From the NCBI GenBank assembly GCA_038502055.1, contig JAXRKN010000031.1, positions 682,001 through 746,000 of the forward strand: 64,000 nucleotides of DNA. Direction: 5' to 3'. The notes under the pieces were generated by a model. That model ran no database searches. It worked only from the letters and a program-made list of their open reading frames with translations, and was not told where the DNA came from. A program made the position numbers and the translations under genes. This stretch comes from Tanytarsus gracilentus. Taxonomy: Eukaryota; Arthropoda; Insecta; Diptera; Chironomidae. Numbering within the stretch: the first letter of the stretch is position 1; the number at the start of each line of letters is the position of its first letter. This document shows, in pieces, positions 29,883 to 48,318 of this stretch.

Positions 29883-32168
29883 ATGATGATTTTTCGTCTG
29901 ATTGTCACATTTTTGTGCATTTTCTTCGTCTTTGTCGATGGAGGTGAAGATTAAAGGGTGAAAAAGTTTGTGTGAAAAAAATTAATTAAACCATTTTTTT
30001 AGCTAAACTCGGTGATAATTATAAGCTCTCTCCAAATGAGCCCTACGATTATGATTTAGTGAAGAGACCCCAAGCGACATCTCGAAATGTCGCATCAATT
30101 CAAGATGGTACAAAAGTGTCAGATGATGACGACGACTTATATCCAGACCCCGAGACTTTTCATCGCAAACTTTTAAATAAATCTCGAATGGACGGTGGTG
30201 ATCGAAATGATGAGAGCATAATTAAAATATGTAAGAACTTTTTTTAGTTTATTATTTAAATAATGAAGAAATTACTTTTAGATACCACGCGGATACGACA
30301 AGCTAATAAAAAAGATCGAAATCAAAGGAGCAATAATCAAACACATGATACTAACAATGATGACTTGAATGTGAGTTGATAAATTGTAAATAATTTAACG
30401 TATTTTAAAAATTTAAATTCTTTAGAGTCACGATTTTATCGATTCAATAATGTTCATCTACTACTATGGAAAGAGTCCGCGTAGCTGGCAAGATTTAGGT
30501 CGACGAATAATTGTTTGTGGTGCATGCTTTGCGGTCGGAGCCCAGATCCTCACTGTGATAATTGTTACACTCCGCAATCGTCGCTTGAGAAAGTCTAACG
30601 CATTCTTCCCAATCACGATGAATCTCCTGGTTATGCTCTTCCTTTCCAATCTCCTCTTCATTGTCGGTGTTCACTCCAACAGAAATGCCGTACGATGTGA
30701 AATAATTGCTTTGATGCTTCATTATCTCTTCCTTACGACGAGTGTCTGGTGCTTTGTTTTCATCGCCATCATCTACGATCTAATAATTAATGAATATTTG
30801 CGGCTAAAAATGAGATTTATACTGTTGTTGGCCTATGTTGCACCTGCACTCTATGTGATGGTAAGAAATTCATTGAATTTTTAAATTTTATTTGACTAAA
30901 AATTAATTTCTTTTCAAAGTTTTCTTACGCTGCCACATCAAACAGCATGGAGAATCAAAAATATTGTTTTATGTCGATTCATCGCAACATGATTTTAAAC
31001 TTTCTCGTTCCAATTTTTCTCCTCATTGTTGGAACAACAGTTCTTGGCACAGTTTGCCTCAAAAAAATTAAGGATAAAAATCGCGACATTCTAGATTCAA
31101 CTAGTAATGTCATTGCCAGTGGAATTGTGATGAATAATGGAGGAAACATTGACAAGTTCGTGACAGATAAAGAAATTTTGGCTAGCTACTACATGAAGAC
31201 GTCAATGTATAATAATAATCAGTTGAAATGCTGCGATGAACATGTGAGTAAAAAATTGAAAATTATTAATTAATAAATTCAACGTCTTTTTAATTTTAGG
31301 GAAATCACGATGATAATTTCCTCAAGTCAAAGACAGATTTGTACGACTCGAAATTTGATTTGGGTCAGCTTTCGCTCGCAGACATGTCTGACTCGTCATC
31401 AACTTCCAGCAATAGCTGCGATTATACAAATTTCAAAAATGCAACTAAGTAAATTGCTGAAAAAATTTTTTGCAATTATTTTAATGAAATATTTTTTAGG
31501 TTTGCAATTTTCTTTCAACCTCTGTTTGCAATTTGTTGGTTTATTGGTGTTGTCGCTCTTGAAAATATTGAGTCATACGCGTTTCCTACCGTCTTTACGA
31601 TATTGTACAATATTTTGGTAAGTGAATTTTAAAAATTTTACCGTTAATAATTTGAATTAAAAAATCCCGTTAAATTTTATTTTAGAACTGGAGCATTCTA
31701 CTGAAATCACGCAATATTCTTCCATTTATGAAACACTTTTATGAGAGTGAGAACGAGGAGAAAGCTGCCAACGAGCAAACTGGCGAGGAAACGGATGATG
31801 ACCATCTCGCACGAAAGGACAGCAAAAATATGAAGAACAATAAAAATCTTCTCAATCAACTCTTCCTCAATTCTAATACCGAGTCCTCGCTCATTCTCGC
31901 CAACGACAATACGGGACTTCACAGAACTGATCAAATACCCCTCCTTTACCGTCAAGCGCAATTTAACCACCGAAAATCAATTGCTAATTTGGAATTGACT
32001 CAAACTGAATATCATCTTGAGCAGCATAAATTGAACAGTCGAAGCGAGCATGACCTGCTCTTCCAACAGCAGTTTGGATCGTTGTTAACAGATGTTATTG
32101 GATGTCCACCAGGAGGCAGAAGTTCGTGGGATACAAATTTGGATCGAGTAAGCACTATCAGTAACTGA
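29883..32168 (+). CDS. Seven-transmembrane receptor, adhesion/secretin-like (family B) of unassigned subfamily
   Basis: Eight in-phase exons: 29883-29943, 30003-30230, 30282-30370, 30426-30860, 30920-31243, 31300-31448, 31500-31617, 31686-32168 (TGA), giving 628 residues. A signal peptide (MMIFRLIVTFLCIFFVFVDG) precedes a short, acidic, lysine-rich ectodomain (about residues 21-150) without cysteine-rich modules or a GPS motif. TM segments are at about 154-175, 187-208, 217-246, 256-275, 295-318, 430-450 and 455-475. Cys217 at the top of TM3 and Cys287 in loop 2 can form the conserved disulfide. TM3 reads LMLHYLFLTTSVWCFVFIA, close to the family-B2 HY-F-x-W pattern. The loop between TM5 and TM6 is unusually long (about 110 residues, DSSSTSSNS). 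The tail of about 150 residues is polar. The ligand and the named orthologue are unknown to me; family B is inferred from TM3. Confidence 0.75.
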
Positions 32169-33075
32169 AAGAACATATCCTAGAGTTTTAATCCTATATT
32201 GAAAAAATATTTTATCCTCTCTATAAAAACTTCCTACCGACTTCCAATTTTTGAAAGTAAAATTTATTAATAGTTGAGCTTTTGGTGGAGAGAGAAATTT
32301 TCGGAGAACTTTTAAGGGAAGTTTCAAAATTTGAAATTTTTTTAAATTAAAATTTTAAACTTTAAAAAATTGATTCCTTTAAATTTCTCCAAAAATTACT
32401 TCAAAAATATTCGCAAACTAGATAAACTTTAAAATCGAGGTAAAAATTGTTCAAACCTAACAAAAAAAAATAATTCGCGTACTAGAAAAATTCTATATTT
32501 AAAAAAGAGAAATTTAGTTGCATGATTAACGATACGTGTATTCTGACACGTGACTCTTGCCGTTATCAGTATTAAAGCATTTTGATAGAAGAAGAGGGCA
32601 ATAAATTTGTCATCATCAGCTGCGAAAATGAAATTTGTAAATAGCGTATAAAATAAATAATTCTTTAAAAATCTTGTTGATAATTAATGAAGGAAAAAAA
32701 ATTGAAAGTATTTTGAAAGGCATTGGACTTTGAAACTTGGAAAAAATTCGTTCTTCCGATTTTACGATTTTTTAGACTGAAAAAATATTTACTCTGTTGG
32801 TATTTAATTTTAAAAATTATTTGAACTTTCGATCACCTCCTTTTTATTGAACAGTTTCAACCAACAAATTTCATCACCAAATTAAATTATTTTATTGCGA
32901 TTAAAAATTAAGTAAACTTATTTTGGAAAGATTTTTGATCTTTGATAAAATTTGAATCAAAAAATTTAAAATAAATATTTGAAAAATTCTTGAATCAGAA
33001 AATTTTTCTTGCATTTTTTTTAGTTTAAAGTAATTTTACAGCTTTTGCGCAGTCAAGTTAAAAGTACACAAAAAA
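32169..33075. other. Convergent intergenic region between the receptor and glycerol kinase-like genes
   Basis: AT-rich 3' flanks of two converging genes. AATAAA at 32652-32657 fits the receptor transcript. Reverse-strand signals (TTTATT on plus) lie near 32892 for the kinase-like gene. No coding sequence is seen. Confidence 0.55.
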
Positions 33076-35088
33076 TTATTTAAGAATCTCTGACGCGGCT
33101 AATAAAAGAAACGAAGTTGTAACAAAAGCGGTAAATGGAACTGAGGCAAGAAGTGTGTAACGTTCATTAGTCATTGTTGTGCTTTTAACTGACACTGCCC
33201 AGTCATATGATCGCTCGACTGCCATTTTCCACTTTTTATTGCGAGCACGACGGTCTTCGATTGTGATGGTTGGTAAGTAAGTGTCATAATGAACCTTTAC
33301 CGAATAAACTCGATTCTCAGGTCTCAAATCCACTAAATCGATTCCTTCGGCATAAGCAGCAGCAATTGCACATCCCAAGCTTGTCGGATCGCTACTTTGT
33401 GATCTCAAAATTGGAATACCACTAATGTCTGATTGCAATTGCATTAGTAAATTATTTTCAGTCATTTTTCCATCGACATGGAGCTTCGATAGATTAATAT
33501 TAGCATCTTTCTTCATAGCATCTATGACATCCTTAACCTGATAGCAAACCGTCTCGAGAGCAGCTCGAATTATATGATTTTTAGTGGTAAAAGCAGTTAA
33601 ACCACAGATGACCCTGTATAAAGATAAAAATGCTGTAATAAAATTTCGCGTTTTTGTTTCGGAGAAAATGATAAAAATGCGATGATAAGATTAGAAAAAA
33701 TTTAGAGTGCGATGAGAACGTTGGGAGCAAGGTATTAAGGGAAATATTTGTTGATACAAAAAACACTATCAGTGACTTTTAATTTTGATTTTTTTTTTCA
33801 ATGAACTTATGAGAATTTTAGTCAATCGAAATTTAAATTCAACAAGTCATTTGAACCTTGTTTTTCCACTGTTCGCATCTAATTGTACAATCGAGCTTTG
33901 GTCAGAAAAAAAATATTGAATTATTGCCACTTCAAAATTATCAAAAATATTTGTTACGTTTCCTTTCAAAATTTAGTTAACTCACGCCCTGGCTTCTTTT
34001 TGATAATAAGGAGCGAAAAGCCCCCTAAAGGCAGGCACAAAGTAGCAATCGCCAGTCGTTGCCACCATGCTTGCCAATTGCTCGGACTCAGCTGCATCAT
34101 TCAGTAGCCCTAAATTATTTTTGAGCCATTTTAAAGCTGCACCTCCAACGGCAATGTTCCCTTCGAGAGCATAAACTGGCTTATTTTTACCAAACTTATA
34201 GCCGACAGTCGTAACTAAGCCGTGATGAGAGAAAACTGGCTTTTCACCAATGTTACATAGAAGAAAGCAACCTTTTCGGTAAGTTGATTTAGCTTGACCA
34301 GGTTTAAAGCATAATTGACCAATTAACGATGCTTGTTGATTTCCTATCATTGCACTGATTGTAAGACCACTTAGATCACTGTCATCATTAATCTTTCCAT
34401 AAATCTCCGAGGAGCTTCGAATTTCGGGCAAAATTGTTTCGTCAATTTTAAAAGCAAGACAAAGTTGATGATCCCAGTTGAGGGTGTTTAGATTCATCAG
34501 CAGTGTTCGCGATGCATTTGTACAATCGGTCACGTGTAAGCCTCTGATCAAGTTCCACACAATCCACGTGTCGACTGTGCCCGCCAAACAGTTTCCATCA
34601 CGAATGGTATCGCGAACCAACGGCACGTTCGTTTTGAGCCATTTAATTTTTAAAGCTGAAGCGAAAGTTGAAATAGGTAGACCCGAAATTTCACGAAAGT
34701 AATCCTTATCAACGTTAAGTTTTTGCATAATTTCATCTACAGTCTTTGTAGTTCGATTGTCACTCCAAACGAGCGCATTGTGGAGTGGCTTCGATGTGTG
34801 CTTATTCCATAAAATTATTGTTTCGCGTTGATTCGTGATACCAATTGAGGCGATATTGCTTTTCGAGAAGCCAAAATTTGGTAAAATAGCAATGACAACT
34901 TTCGCTGTCTCTCGCACTGCATTAATGATTTCGACAGGATCATGCTCGACCCATCCGTCTTTCGTTGATATTTGTCTAATTTCAATTTCATGCGAGCAAA
35001 TTTGATTGAAATTGGGAATTTGATAAACGACAAATTTTACATTGTTAGTTCCTGCATCTATAACTCCGATTAATTTACTCTCGATCAT
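33076..35088 (-). CDS. Glycerol kinase-family protein with altered active site and C-terminal membrane tail
   Basis: Two exons, 35088-33986 and 33613-33076, give 546 residues with the whole FGGY-kinase fold. Glycerol kinases phosphorylate glycerol with ATP. Conserved parts include TNQRET (Arg88-Glu89), DGWVEHDP, NASRTLLMNLNTLNWD, YALEGNIAVGGAALKWL, YFVPAFRGLFAPYY and VICGLT. Replacements hit functional positions. The catalytic aspartate of the family GDQ motif is Asn250 (MIGNQQASL). The substrate-site Tyr in the S-T-Y motif is Phe142. The N-terminal nucleotide motif reads DAGTNNVKF. The T-Y-G-T-G loop reads TYRKG, and the later VDGGM reads VDGKM. The C-terminus has a hydrophobic anchor (FTAFVTTSFLLLAASEILK), as in outer-mitochondrial-membrane glycerol kinases. 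I place the start at the ATG at 35088, because the codon ten residues upstream (35118) is GTG. Confidence 0.9.
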
Positions 35089-35484
35089 CGCGATGTTGAT
35101 TGATTGACGTGCAAACACTAACTAACTTAAGTGATGATTAAATTTTTTTGTTTCTACATGAAGGTTTTTTTGAGTTGTAAGCAATGACACCGCGAACAGA
35201 TAAACAAAGACTCAAATTACGTCACGAAACTTTTATACGAGACAAGCCCCCAAAAAGGTATACGAATGTATGTCTTTTCAATACAACGTTTTAAGCACTA
35301 CTGAGACTCATATATAAAAAATATTTTTTTTCACGGCTAACTCAAACACTTGCGCTTGTCACACGATGATAAGGGCCAAATATCATTAAATCTCCTTTTG
35401 ACGTAATGACGTTTGATAGTAAAATGTAAAATCATAAGTTTTTATAGGTGCAAAGTTGAGTTAAATAAAAATGTCACGTGCGAT
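35089..35484. other. Upstream region of the glycerol kinase-like gene
   Basis: Probable promoter and 5' UTR of the minus-strand kinase-like gene. No coding sequence is seen. A TCACGTGCG string occurs at 35474-35482, next to the foldback-like element. Confidence 0.45.
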
Positions 35485-36275
35485 ATTTCTAATTATTTCT
35501 AATTATTCTAATTATTCTAATTATTCCTAATTATTTCTAATTATTTTCTTAATTTTTTTTTTTTGATAATTAGATAATTAGATAATTAGGATAATTAGAA
35601 TAATTAGTTGAAGTTGTCGCGCAGCGACAACCCTTTTCCTAATTATGCTAATTATGCTAATTATTCTAATTATTCTAATTATCATTTTTTTCCTACCGCT
35701 GATTCCTATTTATTCCTAATTATCCTAATTATTCTAATTATTCTAATTATCACTTTTTTTTACCGCTGCACCTGATAAAAATAGCCATTTGGGTTGGGGG
35801 GGGGGGCTATACGCTGTCGAATAAGTGAGATGTGTGTGAAAATTTTATTTCATCAAAAGAATGGAAATTCGCAATTTTAAATAAATATTTTTACTCTAAA
35901 ATGTCGATAAGAGTTGCATAAATTGAATTTAATTCGAGTTCATTCATTTACAGCTGTCAATCGCTGATATCACAACCACCAAAGATCCGATGAGATGAAA
36001 AAACTAAGGCGACTTTGATGAAAATATTAATTTTTTTCCATTTGCAATTTTCACTTTTGTTTACTATTGACACTTTTCGCTTCAACACACACTAACACAC
36101 ATTAACAAAATATAGAGTGAGAGTGAGAGAGAATCGAAAAGTTAAACCCCCTCCCTTTCAAAATTTCAATGGCGGTTACGTTAACCGCAACAATTTCATT
36201 CGAGCGGTACAAAAAAAAGTGATAATTAGAAATAATTAGAAATAATTAGATAATTAGGAATAATTAGGAATAACT
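35485..36275. mobile_element. Foldback-like element built of short TAATTA-containing repeats
   Basis: Units of about 9 bp (TTCTAATTA) repeat many times at 35485-35550 and 35638-35755. The complementary form (TAATTAGAA-like) repeats at 35565-35607 and 36221-36275. A longer inverted pair supports a real element: CTAATTATCACTTTTTTTTA plus CCGCT at 35743-35767, and its reverse complement at 36203-36229. A third degraded copy lies at 35676-35700. Long terminal inverted repeats made of tandem short units are the hallmark of foldback-type DNA elements. The interior (about 35770-36200) has no coding capacity, and an 11-base G run lies at 35796-35806. It could instead be a locally amplified microsatellite, but the inverted non-repeat portion argues for an element. 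Confidence 0.6.
35613..35631. repeat. Perfect 8-bp stem hairpin nested between inverted TAATTA arrays
   Basis: GTTGTCGC, loop GCA, GCGACAAC. It is GC-rich and flanked on the left by TAATTAG units and on the right by CTAATTA units, so about 120 bp (35565-35690) could extrude as one large hairpin. Confidence 0.9.
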
Positions 36276-37254
36276 CACCGTGGAGAAGTTAGCTATATTT
36301 CCACTACACAAACTCACGTGCGTACTTTTTTGATGAGATTTTTATTGATTTAAATTTTTTAAAAAATTCTTCTTAAATCTTACTAGTTCGAGAGCTTTAT
36401 CTTTTTGCCCTGGATATTTAAAGTTTAAATTTTAAGCAAAAAAAATTAATTTTTTATAATTTGAATTTCCCGCAAATTATCCGATTTTCAATTTTCGTCC
36501 CACTAACCCCTCGCCGCAAGCAAACCCTGATCAACCGTCTAAATTCACTTTTTGCGATCCCTGTACACTTAAAAAAAGAAGAGTAACGAGAGAGATTGCT
36601 CGTAAAGTTTTTAATTGTGAGAAAAATCGAGAAAAAGGACTTAAATTGACAATTAAGACGTGTAAAAAAGTGTGCAATCAACTCTTTAGTGACGTCTCCA
36701 CGAAATTAAACTCAAGTTTTGAGGATATCCGTTCGAGTTGAGTGTGAAAATTGTATAAAAAAAATTGCGTGAGGAGTGCAAGAACAAAAATTTTTTTTCC
36801 TCACTCGCGAAATCAAGAAATTTTTTTTTTGATTGTGTAGCAAAGAGCTTGTGACTTATCTCATTCTCAACACTTCAACATTCGTTCACATCATCCGTTC
36901 GTGTTCTTGCTCTATAGAAAATAATTTTTTTTCGATTTCTGAATTTAAGGGCGAAAAAAAAATAAATTTTCTTGGCTCAATGTGATAATAGTTATTTTTT
37001 TTAAAAGAGTCTGAAAAATTGAGCAAATTCAGTAAGAAAAGAGAGTTTAAACTTGTTTAATTCGAGTGAATTAAAGGCACACCATAAAGAACCTTGAAAA
37101 AATATATCTATCTCGTGTGAGTGTGACTAAGTGATCCAGCTTTAGATCGAGAATATAGTAGAGAGAAGGTATTTTTTTTGCGGGAGTGTGTGCGAGAATA
37201 TAGTGCTCGAGCCAGTGAATATTTGTGAGTGCAAAAAAGGAGAAAAGACTTGTG
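36276..37254 (+). promoter_or_regulatory. Probable promoter and 5' UTR region of Trf4
   Basis: Non-coding sequence upstream of the Trf4 start codon, with purine-rich GAGAG stretches near 37160 and many A or T runs typical of a fly 5' leader. The transcription start cannot be fixed from sequence alone. Confidence 0.45.
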
Positions 37255-45331
<8,077 letters not shown>

Positions 45332-48318
45332 GAATTTGCAATTTTGAACTAAAAACTTCTTTTTCTCTCCTTTTTGTTAGTGACCATTTTATAGTTTTCT
45401 CCTTTCTTCTTCAATTATGACATCATCATGAAACGTCGAGTAATTAGGAAATATGCACTTCCACACACACACAAATGAAAACATACATAAGATATAATAG
45501 GGAACAAGAACATCTGCAAAAGGATTCTTAGTGATTTAGATATGCATGCGATTTAAACTTCGGATAGATAGAGCTGGATTATTTCTATGAGTAATTGAGC
45601 CAAATCTCTCTCTAAAAAAAGCCTTTTTATGATTGCGCGCTGGATCGATTTAAACTAATTATTTCCTCAACATATGGCGATATTTTTTGCATTCGCCTGA
45701 TAATTACTCATAGAACTCATCGAACAGCATTTCAAAAATATAAAAATCAGACAATTCAGCTCAGTTCAAAGTGATCAACAAATAAGGAAAATTTTCACTC
45801 GGAAATTAATGGACCTCTTGTGTTGAAGCTATATATACTTAATTTAAAATGAGAAAAAAAATCTTTTGCAATATCCTTATTAAAAAGATCAAGAAATGTA
45901 AGAAAATTTTCAATAACATCACAAAAAAATTTCAAAAAAAAAATTAAAAATAATTTAAAAAATCCCCCCAAAAAAATGTAAAAAGCTAGAAAATTCCAAA
46001 AAAAAGTTAAAAAGTTAAATATTAAAAAAAAATGTCAGGCATTGAATTCCTATATGATTGATCTAACTGCTTAAGAAAAACTTTTCCGTTCTCTTCCACA
46101 TCAGTTTCTTGTATGTCGATAATGCAGTTTTTTTATTTTAGAAAATCGAATGAGTAAAATTTTTTCTGTTATAATTTCATAAATGTCAAACAAAGATACA
46201 AAATGTGATTGAAATAAAAACATGAAATTATAATACTATGATGTGACACATTTAAGGAGAACGCGCTAAAAACAACATAATTTTAATGCATATCGGATCG
46301 CTCAAATGAACTTGAGGTCATTAAGCTTGACAAACGGAAACATTGAAATGGAAAAAAATTTGAGGCACTTTTAAGAGAGATTAGGTAATGAAAATTTATC
46401 AAAGTCTTCAATGAAGATTTAATTTGGAACGATCAAATATTAATTGTATGAAATTTCCTAATCACGGTCAAGTGTTTTTGTCTCAAATTTCCGAATCATG
46501 AACGTAATGAAAACTATTCATTTCCTCCAATTTTACTTTTTAATCATTTTTCTATGCGAAGACACTCGAATTTTTAGAAACAAAAGATTGTCTTCGAAAA
46601 CAAAAAAAAACTTTTTATAGATTAGTAAATTCAGTAAAGCGACACACGTGTTTCACACTTATAGGTCATTTAGAGAATAAACGAGAAAAATAATGAAAAT
46701 TGCATTTGAAAAAGCGATAAAAAATGTGAAAATAAGCAAATTGTGCCAGCCTTTTGGATAATGCGCGAAAATAAGAGCTAAATTGATAAATTAGAAATTC
46801 CAATGTGTCATTTTAATTTCTAATTAAAATGGTGTGGTCACACCCGAAAGGATTAAATTCTTAAAGGAGAAGTAACTGAAAACTTTCTTTGATTTAATAA
46901 AACTATCTAATTAGACACACACAAAAAAATATATGTAAATTGCCAACCGCTCTATTATTTTTCAAGTAAAGTTGATTTAAGTCCAAATAATTGAATTATT
47001 TTGTTAATATAATGTGTAGATTGTAAAATTTTAAATATATATATAATTAAGATTCTACTAATCAAACTCAATTTTCATGATTTATTTGAATGACAATTTA
47101 AAAAAAATGCTAAGGTGATGGACAGTGAGTTTTAAATACAAGTAATGTCCATTACTTGCACCTAATTACACGCAAGCAAGCATGAAAACTAAATTTAATG
47201 CGATTTGATGCCTACTTACTACTTATATCACTCCTTATTGTGCGATATGAGCGTGCGCAAGTCATTGAAGGTGTAGAACATAAGTCTGATAACTTTTAAA
47301 GAGAAAAAAATGCGATATCTGATATTTTAATATTAAAAATTGATTTTCTTCTATATTCGTCTATATCAAATTGCGCAAGAAACTGCTGAAAAGAATATTA
47401 GTGAAATAAAAAAAGTTGTGTGAGCAATAAGTGAAAGTCACTCATCATATGCTGAAGAAAAATGTATTTTGGAGCTTTGTTGATGTTTGAAAATGTGAAC
47501 AGGAAAATTATGAAAGAAAATAGGTGGAAGTGAGGAAACGCTATAGATATTCATTAATAAATTTTTTGCGTTTAATTTTTTCTCTGAACTGGCAAAAAAT
47601 CCCTCAAATTTTTCCCCCAAAAAATTGAAACACAAAAAAAAATTTCAGAAAAGTCATTTAAGTACAAAAAATTACACAAAAAAAAAGAATCGATGGATTG
47701 AGTTGGCAGTTCGGTGTATGATAAGATGAAACACAATCGTGAAATTGACTAGTTATTTATAAAAAAAAATCTTTATGGATCTTAATGATTACCTTTATCA
47801 TAAAAAAAGAGCAGAAGCTCTTTAAAAATTGTTTTGACACATACAGAAAAAGAAATCAATAAAAAGTGAACTAAAGCCTAATTTTTAAAAAGCAAAGGTT
47901 TAGTTCCAAGCAAAAACGACAAAAAATTACTTCTTGTTCTTAGAATTTTATTAAATTACTTTTAAGTTCTACAATTTTTCTTCCTTTATTTACAGCATAA
48001 ATTTATAAAATTTCAAATATTTCGTCCCGCAAAAAAGGTTCAAAATTTAAATATTTAACGCTTTTATTGAGATGACTTCGATTTACGTCGTTGCACGTGA
48101 GCGATTTCTTTTTTGAGTTTTACAGGGCAAACTATCAACTTCATCCCACGAGTAATTTGAATTATTGTTGAGATTAAATTAACCTCACAAATTACCAAAC
48201 TTTTAATTAATTTTAAATAATTCATTAAATATTACAATAAAGGATGAACTGAGCATTGCATTCTTCCCCCTGGAATCTAACTTTACTTAATTAAATTAAA
48301 TCTTTCATCTCTTTAGTG
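45332..48318. other. Convergent 3' UTRs and intergenic sequence between Trf4 and Vsx
   Basis: Trf4 (plus) and Vsx (minus) end toward each other. AATAAA occurs near 46214 and 46677 on plus. Reverse-complement signals lie near 47985 and 48062 for Vsx. A short AT dinucleotide run lies near 47036-47046. No coding sequence is seen. Confidence 0.6.

Noticed and set aside
35086..35118. Ten-residue N-terminal extension of the glycerol kinase-like protein
   Set aside because: It would begin with GTG; the ATG at 35088 sits just before the conserved N-terminal strand and is the better start.
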